Shown here piece after piece: positions 31,013 through 39,759 of a stretch of DNA of 64,000 bases. Under the pieces are notes generated by a model. It was not told where the DNA came from, did not search any database, and saw only the letters and a list, made by a program, of their open reading frames with translations. The DNA is taken from positions 14,688 through 78,687 of the forward strand of contig NZ_JALXOZ010000011.1 in assembly GCF_025147465.1 (NCBI RefSeq), read 5' to 3'. Position numbers and translations under genes: made by a program. Within the stretch, counting starts at the first letter, position 1. Every line of letters begins with the position of its first letter. This DNA is from Dermabacter sp. p3-SID358. Lineage in GTDB: Bacteria > Actinomycetota > Actinomycetes > Actinomycetales > Dermabacteraceae.

Positions 31013-31620
31013 CTACTGCTCCGCCGTGTGAAGGCGAGAGGCGCGCGCAATGATTTCTGCCGCGCTCAACCCGAGTTTGTCGCCGCTATAGCGCAAACGC
31101 CGATGCGGGAGATGCACGATGAGGTCCATGGTTCCGAACCACAGCACCTTCGCAGTCTCGAGTCGCACCTCGCTCCACGGATACGTCTCGCGCTCGCCGG
31201 GATCGGCGACGAGACTCAGTCCTTCGGGACCAAGCCACAATCCCGTTCCGTCGAGTGCGCGGCCCCATTCGAGCGCGTACTCGCCCTTGGGTGGGGCCGA
31301 GGTGTTGGCTAACGCGTTGAAGCGTTCGAGAAAAGGCGTTCGACGATCGCGCGCCCTTCTCGAAAGAGCGCGAAACCGATCAGAAGCAACATCCCTGCGG
31401 AGGTCACGAAAGAGATGAAGAAGAGCTGGAAGCCGGTCGTCTTCTTCACGATGATGTCGGCGAGGATGCCCGCGATAAGCACGACGATCAACACGCCGGC
31501 GTATCGCCTGCAAAAGGCGAGGAGCGCCTGGATATAGCGGCGTGCGCGCGCCTCGCGTGCACTCGCGGCATCGGCGAGATTTCCATCGTCGTAGCGCACG
31601 GTGGAGGTGCTCTCGTCCAT
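31013..31620 (-). pseudogene. Frameshifted paralog of the 30143-30925 membrane protein
   Basis: Two overlapping frames together make one protein of about 200 residues. The first (from ATG 31620, after GAGAGGGG) encodes an N-terminus and two membrane helices (YAGVLIVVLIAGILADIIV; LFFISFVTSAGMLLLIGFAL) and runs into a stop just past AIVERLF. The second, shifted by -1, continues with ERFNALANTSAPPKG and the C-terminal domain ALDGTGLWLGPEGLSLVADP, GERETYPWSEVRLE, matching the intact neighbour. The shift lies at or near a T4 tract (31331-31334, minus strand). It could be a true pseudogene, a sequencing error or ribosomal slippage; the slippery site is poor, so I favour the first two. Confidence 0.7.
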
Positions 31621-31654
31621 GCCTGCCCCTCTCTCGCCCGTCCGTCCCAACTGT

Positions 31655-31721
31655 TCAGGGTGTAGATAACTGCGTCATAGACCCAGTTTCGGCTTTGCCT
31701 TCCCTCTTTTCTACACCCTCA
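31655..31721 (+). repeat. Family A element, copy A1
   Basis: The core is 59 bp with GGTGTAGATAAC at one end and TTTTCTACACC at the other; the flanking TCA is also mirrored. It lies between the frameshifted gene and the DUF2183 gene. Its last three bases are the stop codon of the DUF2183 gene. Confidence 0.85.
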
Positions 31722-33035
31722 CGGGAGTTTTTCTTCGCCCTCACGTGGGTGACGGCCGAGGATCCCAATCGCGCGCGCCGCCCGGATAAGCCCGAAGCCA
31801 TCGGGTGCACTCACCCACGGGACGCCGTGACGCTCGTGCACGCTCTCGTGCGCATGTTCGGATCGGTTGCGACCCGCGCCGCTCGAAGGAGGTCCGACGG
31901 TTGCCGGGCGGGCGTCGGACTCATTCCTCCCAATCGTGCTGCGCCACACTTTCGGTACCGCCCCCACGAGCGCGCGCCCGAAAGCGCCGATGGAAGCGAG
32001 GGGGCGTTCGGCGCCGTGGGCGAGATCCTGCTCGTCGTCGGTGAGTTCGCGTATCGCGACCGCTGCGACCGATTCCGGGTGATCCTCCACGATGCTGCCG
32101 TAGATTGACGGGTCGTGTTGACCGTCGTCGCCCACGAGGAGCCAGCGGGTGTTCGGGAACATTTCGCGCAGCGAGGCGAGGGTGGTGAACTTGTGTCGCG
32201 TGCCAGAGCGGAAGAAGCCCGTGTTCGTGGGGCCCCAATCGGTGAGCAGGAGGGGCCCGGCGGGGTAGCCGTTCTTGAAAAGGAAGCGCTCGAGCACCGG
32301 GGCAACGTTCCACGCCCCTGTCGAAACGTAGATGAACGGGGTGTTTTCGCCGTAGTGGCGGCGAAGCTGCTGGTAGAACACTGGCATGCCCGGGACGATG
32401 CGGCGCGAGGCTTGCGAAATGACGAAGGCATTCCAGCCCGCGATGAGGGGGCGTGGAAGGAGGGTGATGAGCACCGTGTCGTCGATGTCGCTCACAACGG
32501 CGATCTCCTGCGCCTCGTCGTCAAACACGTGGGCGTTCGCCGTGACGGTGTTGGTGCCGTCGGTGCTGAGGGTGATCTCGTGCAGCCCGGGTTCGAGCTC
32601 GACGGGGATGATTTCGTCGATGATGCCTGAGCGGTCCGCGTAGGTTTCAAAAACTTGTGCGCCCTTAGCGGTGTCGACCGTGATTTCGACGCGAACGTGC
32701 GGGTCGATCTGCGACATGAAGTTGCGAAAACCTCGCCGCGCGAGCGAGCGCATGTCGTAAACGGGCTGATCGAAATGATCGGGTTTCGTGCCGGGCCCCG
32801 CAAAGAGGACGCGTCCGAGAACGCGAACCTTCGTGCGTGAACCGTACGCGGTGTAAGGCTGGATTCGGGCCTCGTAGCCGAGAGTGCGAAGCAGCCGAGC
32901 CATTGCAGTGTTCTTCTTATCCTCGAGGCGCGCCGACCAATGGGGTCGATCGGGGCGCGAGAATGTGTGCGAACCCAAACTCACACCTCCCTGCACCTCG
33001 GATCGCGACAAAGCCCCCGGCGGGAGCTCATTCAT
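31719..33035 (-). CDS. DUF2183 (App1-like phosphatidate phosphatase domain) protein
   Basis: This 438-residue protein has the DUF2183 core, a HAD-like domain named after yeast App1. The nucleophile motif is VVSDIDDTVLITLLPRPL (about residue 195). FIYVSTGAWNVAPVLERFL, LLTDWGPTNTGFFRSGTRHK and LLVGDDGQHDPSIYG follow in family order. A phosphatase activity on lipid or phosphoprotein is possible but unproven for bacterial members. The start is uncertain; a site near MARLLRTLGYEA would also leave the domain intact. The C-terminal tail after the domain contains a family B palindrome (31891-31922, encoding SDARPATVGP), and the stop codon lies at the edge of repeat A1. Confidence 0.82.
   Translation of the reverse strand: MNELPPGALSRSEVQGGVSLGSHTFSRPDRPHWSARLEDKKNTAMARLLRTLGYEARIQPYTAYGSRTKVRVLGRVLFAGPGTKPDHFDQPVYDMRSLARRGFRNFMSQIDPHVRVEITVDTAKGAQVFETYADRSGIIDEIIPVELEPGLHEITLSTDGTNTVTANAHVFDDEAQEIAVVSDIDDTVLITLLPRPLIAGWNAFVISQASRRIVPGMPVFYQQLRRHYGENTPFIYVSTGAWNVAPVLERFLFKNGYPAGPLLLTDWGPTNTGFFRSGTRHKFTTLASLREMFPNTRWLLVGDDGQHDPSIYGSIVEDHPESVAAVAIRELTDDEQDLAHGAERPLASIGAFGRALVGAVPKVWRSTIGRNESDARPATVGPPSSGAGRNRSEHAHESVHERHGVPWVSAPDGFGLIRAARAIGILGRHPREGEEKLP
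31891..31922 (-). repeat. Family B palindrome, copy B3 (in coding sequence)
   Basis: Arms GGTCCGACG and GCGTCGGAC flank the centre GTTGCCGGGCGG. On the minus strand, in the frame of the DUF2183 gene, it encodes S-D-A-R-P-A-T-V-G-P. This is the same phase as copies B1 and B2. Confidence 0.85.
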
Positions 33036-33097
33036 CCTAGTGGACGCGCCGCACGCGACCCTTAACGCGCGCCTCGAAAATGCGGCAAGATAGTGCC

Positions 33098-33625
33098 GTG
33101 AGCAAGTATCGAGTGTTGACGGTGTGCACGGCGAACATCTGTCGTTCGCCTGCCGCCGCCGTCATGCTCAAAACCGGTCTTGAACAGGCGGGGCTTGAGG
33201 ATCTCGTCGAGGTTGAGAGCGCGGGAACAACCTATGAATCCGAGGGCTTTCCCATGGACGATCGCATCGTTCTCGCCTTGGAACGTGCCGGCTACAGTCC
33301 CGAGGCGCACGCGGCCCGCACCGTTCTCGTGCATCAGCTCGGTGAATGGGACCTCGTTCTTACGATGAGCACAAAGCACCTTGCGGAAATGAACCGCAAG
33401 CTCGAGGCGATTCCCGAAGGCGTTGAACCGCCCACGCTTCACATGTGGGGCGAGTTCGATCCGGCTAAGCCCGCTGTCGCTGAACCCGAGGACCTCGAGG
33501 TGCCCGACCCCTTCTACGAGGGGCAGAAGTTCTTCGACCGCACCGTGCTCAAAATGGAGCGCGCGGTCCCGTCGATCCTGCTGTTCATTAAGTCGCGCCT
33601 TCGAGAGCGCGGAGAGATCGCTTAG
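33098..33625 (+). CDS. Low-molecular-weight protein-tyrosine phosphatase
   Basis: This 175-residue LMW-PTP has the P-loop VCTANICRSPAAAVML (C-x5-R-S) at about residue 8. The catalytic Asp loop is VPDPFYEGQKFFDRTV near residue 142. Such enzymes act on tyrosine-phosphorylated proteins, often tied to polysaccharide export or arsenate reductase relatives. GTG 33098 is chosen because the family begins with SKYRVLTVC; ATG 33080 would add six residues. It is divergent from the DUF2183 gene. Confidence 0.9.
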   Translation: MSKYRVLTVCTANICRSPAAAVMLKTGLEQAGLEDLVEVESAGTTYESEGFPMDDRIVLALERAGYSPEAHAARTVLVHQLGEWDLVLTMSTKHLAEMNRKLEAIPEGVEPPTLHMWGEFDPAKPAVAEPEDLEVPDPFYEGQKFFDRTVLKMERAVPSILLFIKSRLRERGEIA

Positions 33626-33693
33626 CCCCGAGCCATGAGCAAAGAGGCGATCCGAGTGCGCAGCGATTTCTGAGCGCCGCGAACCGCGGGTAT

Positions 33694-34971
33694 TTACGGC
33701 TTCTTCGCGCGCGCCCTGAGCGTCAGGGCGCCGAGGCCACCGGCTACGGTCACGCCCACGGCAACGGTACCCGCAAGGATGGTCTTGAGTGAACCGAGGG
33801 CGCTGCCATCAGGGTTGGTCCACACCGAAAGGATCGTGTCGACCTTTTCGTCCTCATCACCGAGAATGTCGTTCGCGCGCGGTGTCGAACCATCCGTGGG
33901 GGCCGCGGTTGGGTTGAGGCGAACGCCAGGAGGAGCGCTTTCAGGCTCGCCCCCGTCAGGCATCGTGAGAGCGGGAATCTCGGTGGGGTCGCCTCCCGGG
34001 GAGGGCGAAGGCTCGGGTTCTGGCGCGGGAGCGGGGGGAAGCGGCTCCGATTCTGGCTCGGGTTGGGCATCCCTTTGCGCTGGCGTGTTCCGTTCGGGAT
34101 GCTCTGCTTCTGGTGAGGGCTCGGTCTGTCGCGAGGGCGAGGACTCCGGCTTCGGCTGAGCCTCCCGGGTGGGATTAGCTTCTGGGTCGGCGGTTTCGAG
34201 CCGCTTTTCGGGCGCGGGGGCCTCGGCGGGGGGCTCCGCGTGAACCGTTGGTTTTGCCTTCTTCGCCTCGTCTTTAGGCTCGGATTGGGGTTGCGGCTTG
34301 GGTGACGCCTCGCGCTCGAGCTCCGGCTTTTCGGAAGGAGCCGGTTTTGGCTCAATCTGGGGCTCGGTTATCGTTGGCGCCTCAGTCGATGGTTCCGGAT
34401 GCGGCAAGGATTCTTGTGTGGGTTCCGGTGTTGGCTCGTCGCTCGGCTCCGGCTCGGGCGTAGCCTCATCCGTGGGCTCGGGCCCGGGCGTTGGGGCTGG
34501 TTCCTCTGAAGGGTCGGCGGTGGGTTCTGGAGTTGGAGTCGGCTCGTCGGTTGGGCTTGGTTCTGCCTCGCCGCTTGGCTCCGGCTCGGGTTGAGTCGCA
34601 TCGCCCGGCTCCGGTTCCGAGCGATCATCGAGACACGGCACTTCATCCGGGTGCTCAATCCACCACTTGACCCATCGGAATCCCGCGAAGAAGAAGTACT
34701 CCGGTCCCGGTACCACGCACGTGGGGGCCTCGATTTCCGACGGTTCAGCCACCACAGTCGAGTTCTCATTTGTGGGCTGTGCGGAGCTGGTGGTGGTTGA
34801 AGGTGTGCTCTCTCCAACCGCGAAGGCGAGTGGTGCCGCGGGCACGCTAAAAACGGAGAGGGCGAGAAGGAGTGCGCCCACTCGCTTGACGAAAGAGTGA
34901 GGGCGCGAGGGCAGACTGCGAGCCGGCGTTCGATGCGCCGAGTGGCGCACGCCGCTGCGTGAAGTTGACAT
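33694..34971 (-). CDS. Secreted Pro/Glu-rich surface protein with C-terminal anchor
   Basis: This 425-residue protein has a signal peptide (RVGALLLALSVFSVPAAPLA). A short Cys-containing domain follows (CVVPGPEYFFFAGFRWVKWW, with a second Cys in VPCLDDRS). A linker of about 250 residues is made of PEP/PTPEP/EPSDEP repeats. The C-terminus has a membrane helix (ILAGTVAVGVTVAGGLGALT) and basic tail. No LPxTG is seen. ATG 34971 has GGGAGA upstream; a longer open frame exists. The layout matches the protein at 8504-9706, although the small N-terminal domains differ. The repeat DNA is low in complexity, so its length may vary between strains. Confidence 0.8.
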   Translation of the reverse strand: MSTSRSGVRHSAHRTPARSLPSRPHSFVKRVGALLLALSVFSVPAAPLAFAVGESTPSTTTSSAQPTNENSTVVAEPSEIEAPTCVVPGPEYFFFAGFRWVKWWIEHPDEVPCLDDRSEPEPGDATQPEPEPSGEAEPSPTDEPTPTPEPTADPSEEPAPTPGPEPTDEATPEPEPSDEPTPEPTQESLPHPEPSTEAPTITEPQIEPKPAPSEKPELEREASPKPQPQSEPKDEAKKAKPTVHAEPPAEAPAPEKRLETADPEANPTREAQPKPESSPSRQTEPSPEAEHPERNTPAQRDAQPEPESEPLPPAPAPEPEPSPSPGGDPTEIPALTMPDGGEPESAPPGVRLNPTAAPTDGSTPRANDILGDEDEKVDTILSVWTNPDGSALGSLKTILAGTVAVGVTVAGGLGALTLRARAKKP

Positions 34972-35133
34972 GCAGTCTCCCGAGAGTAAAGCGCTTGTGG
35001 GGAAATCGGATAGAGGCCTAAAAGCCACGGAACCCAGACTACGCGGTAGTAAATGCGCGTGTCACCCCTGTTATCGATTTGTAATAAAAAGTGCACCGAC
35101 TGGTGTAGTAATCGCCGAATGGCGACAGCAGAA

Positions 35134-35165
35134 GCGGGAGTAACCGCTCACACGAATACTCCCGC
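35134..35165. terminator. Hairpin 3' of pgm
   Basis: GCGGGAGT pairs with ACTCCCGC across 16 bases, 32 bases past the pgm stop. A second inverted repeat, AGTAACCGCT/AGCGGTTACT (35139-35148 with 35192-35201), spans the pgm stop codon and would compete with it. There is no clear T-run, so its role as terminator is tentative. Confidence 0.4.
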
Positions 35166-35196
35166 CGTTGAGATAGAAAAGAGGGCTGATCAGCGG

Positions 35197-36837
35197 TTAC
35201 TCACTGAGGGCTGCGTTCACGACGTCCTTTGCCGCGGCCTGGACACTCGAGAGGTGATCTTCGCCCTTGAAAGATTCGGCGTAGATCTTGTAGATGTCCT
35301 CCGTGCCGGAAGGGCGCGCGGCGAACCACGCGTTCTCGGTTGTCACCTTGAGGCCGCCGATCGGATCGCCTGAGGGGGCGTTCGTCATGATCGAAGAGAT
35401 CTCCTCACCGGCGACGCTCGTGGCTGAGACGGCTTCGGGAGAGAGATTTTTGAGCTTTGCTTTTGCCTCGCGATCGGCCGGGGCGGAAATACGCGCGTAG
35501 GCGCTCGCCCCGAACTCTCCAATGAGCTCTTCGAGATGTTCGTGCGGGTTCTTGCCCGTGACCGCGGTGATCTCCGAGGCGAGGAGCGCGAGGATGATGC
35601 CGTCCTTATCGGTCGTCCACACATCGCCGTTCATGCGCAGGAACGACGCCCCCGCGCTTTCCTCGCCGCCAAAACCCACCGAGGAATCGAGAAGGCCGGG
35701 CACGAACCACTTAAAGCCCACGGGAACTTCGAGTACGTCGCGACCGATCTTCTTCCCGACGCGGTCGATGAGTGAGCTCGAGACGAGGGTCTTGCCGATC
35801 TTCGCGTTTTGAGGCCACCCGGGACGGTTGTTGAACAAGTAGGTAATTGCGACTGCGAGGTAGTGATTCGGGTTCATGAGCCCGCCCTGCGGGGTGACGA
35901 TGCCGTGGCGGTCAGAATCAGTGTCGTTGCCCGTTGCGATATCGAATTTATCGCGCTGCTCAAGAACCGAGGCCATCGCCCACGGGCTCGAACAATCCAT
36001 GCGGATGATGCCATCAGCATCGAGGGTCATGAAGGAGAAGGTTGGGTCAACCTCGGGGTTGACGACCGTGAGGTCGAGACCGTGACGCTCGGCGATGCGG
36101 GCCCAATATTCGACGGCGGCGCCGCCGAGAGGATCCGCGCCGATCTTCACGCCCGCCTTCGCGATCGCCTCCACATTGACGACCGAGGGCAGATCGTCGA
36201 TGTAGGTCGTTGTGAAGTCGTAGCGCCCGGCGCCCTCGCGGGCCTTGGCTGAATCAACGCGACGCACGTCGCGAATCCCGCCCGCGAGGATCTCATTCGC
36301 GCGCTTCGCGATCCACGACGTCGCATCGGTATCGGCCGGCCCGCCGTGCGGCGGGTTGTACTTGAATCCGCCGTCGCGCGGAGGATTGTGGCTCGGCGTC
36401 ACGACGATGCCGTCGGCACGCGAGTCATCGCTCGCAACCTTGCCGCGGTTGTGCACGAGGATCGCGTGCGAAACCGCGGGCGTGGGCGTGTAGCCATCGC
36501 CTGAGTCGATCAGTACGGCGACGCCATTGCCGACGAGCACCTCGAGGGCCGTCTCGAACGCGGGCTTGCTCAGCACGTGCGTATCGCGGCCCATGAAGAG
36601 CGGGCCGCGAATGCCTTGACCCGCGCGGTATTCGACGATCGCCTGGGTCGTGGCCGCGATGTGGTCTTCGTTGAACGCCGTATCGAGCGAACTTCCGCGG
36701 TGACCCGACGTCCCGAAACTCACGGCCTGATCCGGGTTTTCGGGATCCGGGTGCAGCGAGTAGTACGCGTCGATGACCTGTGACGGGTCGATCAGGTCAG
36801 AGGGAAGCGGGAGCTTCCCCGCCCTTTCGTGAACCAT
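35197..36837 (-). CDS. pgm: Phosphoglucomutase (alpha-D-glucose phosphate specific)
   Basis: It interconverts glucose-1-phosphate and glucose-6-phosphate, supplying UDP-glucose for Ugd and glycogen. The N-terminal substrate motif is VSFGTSGHRGSSLDTAFNED. The phosphoserine loop is VVTPSHNPPRDGGFKYNPPH. The metal loop is the FDIATGNDTDSDRHGIVTP segment, and the sugar-ring loop ends with FAARPSGTEDIYKIYAES. The length is 546 residues, as for the E. coli Pgm type. ATG 36837 has GAGGAG seven bases upstream. The spacer to the upstream gene is only 34 bases. Confidence 0.95.
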   Translation of the reverse strand: MVHERAGKLPLPSDLIDPSQVIDAYYSLHPDPENPDQAVSFGTSGHRGSSLDTAFNEDHIAATTQAIVEYRAGQGIRGPLFMGRDTHVLSKPAFETALEVLVGNGVAVLIDSGDGYTPTPAVSHAILVHNRGKVASDDSRADGIVVTPSHNPPRDGGFKYNPPHGGPADTDATSWIAKRANEILAGGIRDVRRVDSAKAREGAGRYDFTTTYIDDLPSVVNVEAIAKAGVKIGADPLGGAAVEYWARIAERHGLDLTVVNPEVDPTFSFMTLDADGIIRMDCSSPWAMASVLEQRDKFDIATGNDTDSDRHGIVTPQGGLMNPNHYLAVAITYLFNNRPGWPQNAKIGKTLVSSSLIDRVGKKIGRDVLEVPVGFKWFVPGLLDSSVGFGGEESAGASFLRMNGDVWTTDKDGIILALLASEITAVTGKNPHEHLEELIGEFGASAYARISAPADREAKAKLKNLSPEAVSATSVAGEEISSIMTNAPSGDPIGGLKVTTENAWFAARPSGTEDIYKIYAESFKGEDHLSSVQAAAKDVVNAALSE

Positions 36838-36871
36838 GGAAAACTCCTCACTCGTGCCCCTGCGGGCCGTC

Positions 36872-37717
36872 TTAGTTCCTGCTGCGGCCGATTGCGCGAA
36901 CGATCATCACGATGACTCCCACGAAGAACAGGAAGCCGCCGATGAGTCCCGTCGCGAGTGCACCAATGCCCCAGCCAGCGCTGTTCGTGAACATGTTAAA
37001 GACATTGATCGGCCCCATGACGGAGACAGGCGCACTTACGTTTTCGCACGTGAGCGTTCCCTTGCCCTTGAGGTTTTCAGCAAAGAATGAGTCCTTGTAG
37101 GGAACGTACTTCTTGCCGTCGATCGTCATGCCCTCGGAGTCTGAGGTGTCCGTCTGTGTTTGGAGCTCGGTGCCATCTTCGAGAACGGCCTTGCAGGTCG
37201 CATTTTCCCCATCTTCCTCAGGAACGTACAGCACCATGATCTCGAAGCCATCGACCTCGAAATCATAAGTCGCCGTACCGTTCTCGAACTTGGAGTTGGT
37301 CTTATCAAGATTGCTTAAGTTGCCGATCTCATTGAATGCGCCCCCGAAGAATTGCCATACCGCGACGACGGTGAGGATCGCCGAGATGATCATGAGGACG
37401 ATACCGATGAGTGTGAGAACGATGCCGATAGGCTTCTGCTTTGGCTTGGCGGCCGCGCCTCCGTATCCGTAGGGGGTGCCGTAGCCGCCGAAGGCACCTT
37501 GCTGCGTTTGCGGCGTGTACTGGGGCTGCGAATACTGGTTCTGCTGCTGGTACTGCTGGCCGCCCTGCGAGTACTGAGGCACACCCTGGTTTTGGTTTGA
37601 CCCCTGTGCTCCGGGGGCTACCTGTTGGCCGTACGGGGAGTACTGCCCTTGCGCTTCGTTGGCGCTCTGCCCGTAAGTGGGGCGCGGGCGATCGTTGCCG
37701 TTGTAGGGATCGGACAC
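36872..37717 (-). CDS. Membrane protein with Gln/Tyr/Gly-rich N-terminus
   Basis: This 281-residue protein starts with about 95 disordered residues rich in Q, Y, G and P (for example QQYQQQNQYSQPQYTPQTQQ). A membrane helix follows (IGIVLTLIGIVLMIISAILT), then an outer domain of about 120 residues containing two Cys (NATCKAVLEDG; GTLTCENV). A second helix (GALATGLIGGFLFFVGVIVM) precedes a basic end. GTG 37717 is supported by GGAGG five bases upstream. The topology puts the two-cysteine domain outside. No family is recognised. It may be co-transcribed with pgm. Confidence 0.75.
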   Translation of the reverse strand: MSDPYNGNDRPRPTYGQSANEAQGQYSPYGQQVAPGAQGSNQNQGVPQYSQGGQQYQQQNQYSQPQYTPQTQQGAFGGYGTPYGYGGAAAKPKQKPIGIVLTLIGIVLMIISAILTVVAVWQFFGGAFNEIGNLSNLDKTNSKFENGTATYDFEVDGFEIMVLYVPEEDGENATCKAVLEDGTELQTQTDTSDSEGMTIDGKKYVPYKDSFFAENLKGKGTLTCENVSAPVSVMGPINVFNMFTNSAGWGIGALATGLIGGFLFFVGVIVMIVRAIGRSRN

Positions 37718-37819
37718 GTGTGCCTCCAGATAAGTAGGGACCGCAATCACGGGCGTGACGCTTTACACGCCAAGCCTACAAGGTTCCCCTCAGGCGTTTG
37801 TGGAAACGTGCGCACTCCC

Positions 37820-38887
37820 TTACGAGAGGGACAGAAAGACCGTTCCCCATCCAAGACCAGCGCACGCGAGCGGTGTGAAGACCCACCACAGCGCGATACC
37901 ACCGAGCACATTCCACGCGACGGACTTCTTCGAGGCCGCAAGCGAGGAGCCGACGATCGAGCCAACAATCGTGAACGATGACGAGATGGGGAGGCCAAGC
38001 CACACGCTCGCGCTATAGAGCAAAGCCGCGGTCGAGGTTTCGGCCGCGAGACCCTGGCTCACCGTGAGGTCGGTCAGGCGCCGGCCGAGTGTGCGCACGA
38101 TTTCGCGGCCACCCACGAACGTGCCGAGGGCCATCGCGCCCGAGAGAAGCAGCGCGATCCACAGGGGGAGGGTGGCGATTCCCGAGTGAGACGAGAGGAG
38201 GTGGCCGAGGGAGCCGTCGGACTCCGGGGCGTGCGTGTAGGAGTCGAGTGCGGCAGACCTGTCGATTTCTGCGAGGGCGACGATGACGATCCCGAGCGGG
38301 AGGCGAATATTGCTGAGTCCGTGTCCAAACGCGACGAGGCCCGCGGTCAGGGTTTGAGTCCACCGCACCGTTTCAGTCGTAAGCCGACGTTTCGACTGGA
38401 GACCACTGACCGCGCGGGTGAGGATGAAACTCAAACCGAAGCCGAGGAGTGGGCCCGCGAGGACAGGGATGAAGAGAGTCGCGATGCCACCTAGCTGACT
38501 CACATTGCCGAGGGCTCCCGCGAACGCGCCTGTGAGTGCCGCGAGAGTTGTGACCCACCCCGAGAGGGGAATGCCGCGCCACCATCCGACGAGAAGGAAG
38601 ACGATGGCGGTCGCGAGTCCGCACGCGAGTGCAACTCCGAGCGAATGCGGCTCATCGAGAAGCGCCCCGGGAACGCCCAGAACCTGGACAAGCGAGAAAT
38701 GCAGAAATACCCCGCTCGCGAGCCCAAACAAGGCGCCCGCACCGTTCATGATCGCCGCGTAGACGAGAGCGAGCCGCTCGGGAAGAACTCGCGTGACGAT
38801 TGTGGTGGTGACCGCGTTCGGGGCGTCCTGGGCGCCGTTTGTGAACGCCCATACGGATGCGAGCGCAACGATGCTCCAGCTGAGCAT
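37820..38887 (-). CDS. PiT-family phosphate transporter-like permease
   Basis: This 355-residue protein has about ten membrane segments. The N-terminal PiT signature is FTNGAQDAPNAVTTTIVTRV. The second, C-terminal signature is changed to FGHGLSNIRLPLGIVIVAL, where most PiT proteins have GxNDAQ. It therefore lacks one of the two conserved Asp residues. ATG 38887 shares one base with the stop of the upstream DUF47 gene (TAATG), indicating coupled translation. The pairing with DUF47 is normal for PiT transporters. Phosphate is the likely substrate, but the altered motif leaves another anion possible. Confidence 0.8.
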   Translation of the reverse strand: MLSWSIVALASVWAFTNGAQDAPNAVTTTIVTRVLPERLALVYAAIMNGAGALFGLASGVFLHFSLVQVLGVPGALLDEPHSLGVALACGLATAIVFLLVGWWRGIPLSGWVTTLAALTGAFAGALGNVSQLGGIATLFIPVLAGPLLGFGLSFILTRAVSGLQSKRRLTTETVRWTQTLTAGLVAFGHGLSNIRLPLGIVIVALAEIDRSAALDSYTHAPESDGSLGHLLSSHSGIATLPLWIALLLSGAMALGTFVGGREIVRTLGRRLTDLTVSQGLAAETSTAALLYSASVWLGLPISSSFTIVGSIVGSSLAASKKSVAWNVLGGIALWWVFTPLACAGLGWGTVFLSLS

Positions 38888-39516
38888 TAGACGTCCTTGA
38901 CGCGCAACAAGTCGACGCAGCGCGAGAGATTCTGAAACGCGAGAAGCACGCACTCGAGCGCCCCGATCACCTCGCGCATGCGCGCGCACGCGGGAAATTC
39001 CGACGGGGTCGTGCAGCTCTCCCATAGTTCCGCGATCGCTTTGCGGGAATGCTCTGAAGCGTGGGTCGTGAGTCGCCGCATGTCCTCGTCGAATGCGGAA
39101 AGTTGCTTGGGGGCCTCAAGTTTCCAGGCGCACTGCACAACGAGCTCCGAAGCGCGCTCGACGACAGAGAGGATCTCGAGCAAACGGTTCGGGAGCTTCC
39201 CAATCTCGAGCCGAAGGGTGAGATCGGCTGCGCGCTCCATCTCGCTCACGCACAGCTTCATTGCAGCCGCGACACCGTGAAGGGCGTCGGCCTGGAACGG
39301 GGTAATGAGGCTCGTGGCGAGCCTGTTCGCGATCCTGTGGTTGAGTTCGGAGGCATCGATCGCGTGGGCCTGGAGCCGTTCGAATGCCTTCGCCCGAGCC
39401 TCATCTTCGAGAGCGAGGGTTTCGGCGAGCGTCTCGGAGCTGGTCTGCACGCACTGCGCGAGGTCCGTGAAGATGTGGTACACGGATCTTTCGCGAGGAG
39501 GGGAAAACAGCGGCAT
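38887..39516 (-). CDS. DUF47/PhoU-like protein, partner of the PiT transporter
   Basis: This 209-residue all-helical cytoplasmic protein matches the DUF47 (TIGR00153) pattern: a start such as PLFSPPRERSVYHIFTDLAQ, then ITPFQADALHGVAAAMKLCV in the middle and a helical bundle to the end. DUF47 proteins are encoded next to PiT transporters and are thought to regulate them. ATG 39516 is chosen because the family begins near there; its ribosome site is weak. The stop overlaps the permease start by one base. Confidence 0.82.
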   Translation of the reverse strand: MPLFSPPRERSVYHIFTDLAQCVQTSSETLAETLALEDEARAKAFERLQAHAIDASELNHRIANRLATSLITPFQADALHGVAAAMKLCVSEMERAADLTLRLEIGKLPNRLLEILSVVERASELVVQCAWKLEAPKQLSAFDEDMRRLTTHASEHSRKAIAELWESCTTPSEFPACARMREVIGALECVLLAFQNLSRCVDLLRVKDV

Positions 39517-39577
39517 GGGCTCAGGGTACCGCCCGAAAGTAACCAAATTCGGCGCGTGAAGCGTCGATCATCTCACG

Positions 39578-39685
39578 ATGAAAAAGGGGTTGAGGCGCCG
39601 GACCGGGGGCGCCTGTCGGCGCGAAGGCCGCTCGTAGCGGCAAATGTTGGAGCCCGGGGCCACCACGGCCCGGCGCGCGTTTTAA
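39578..39685. other. GC-rich structured spacer, possible leader RNA
   Basis: Between the DUF47 gene and the next gene lie several strong inverted repeats: GGCGCC/GGCGCC, GCCGCT-CGT-AGCGGC and GGGCC-ACCAC-GGCCC. On the minus strand the last stem is followed within eight bases by a T5 run, and on the plus strand one stem is followed by TTTT. It could be a bidirectional terminator or an attenuating leader for the DUF47-PiT operon. It matches no RNA class I know. Confidence 0.4.
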
Positions 39686-39759
39686 GCCTAACAGTGAAGG
39701 GGGAGGGGGCTTCAAACCGCTCCCGTGCGTTTTCGGCGAACTTCTCCTACGGAGCCCGG

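Noticed and set aside
31331..31334. Programmed -1 ribosomal frameshift in the membrane-protein paralog
   Set aside because: The tract reads CTT-TTC. It is not a classical slippery heptamer and I see no strong downstream stem, so decay or sequencing error is simpler.
39578..39685. SRP RNA, RNase P RNA or 6C RNA in the structured spacer
   Set aside because: The diagnostic cores of these RNAs are absent on both strands.
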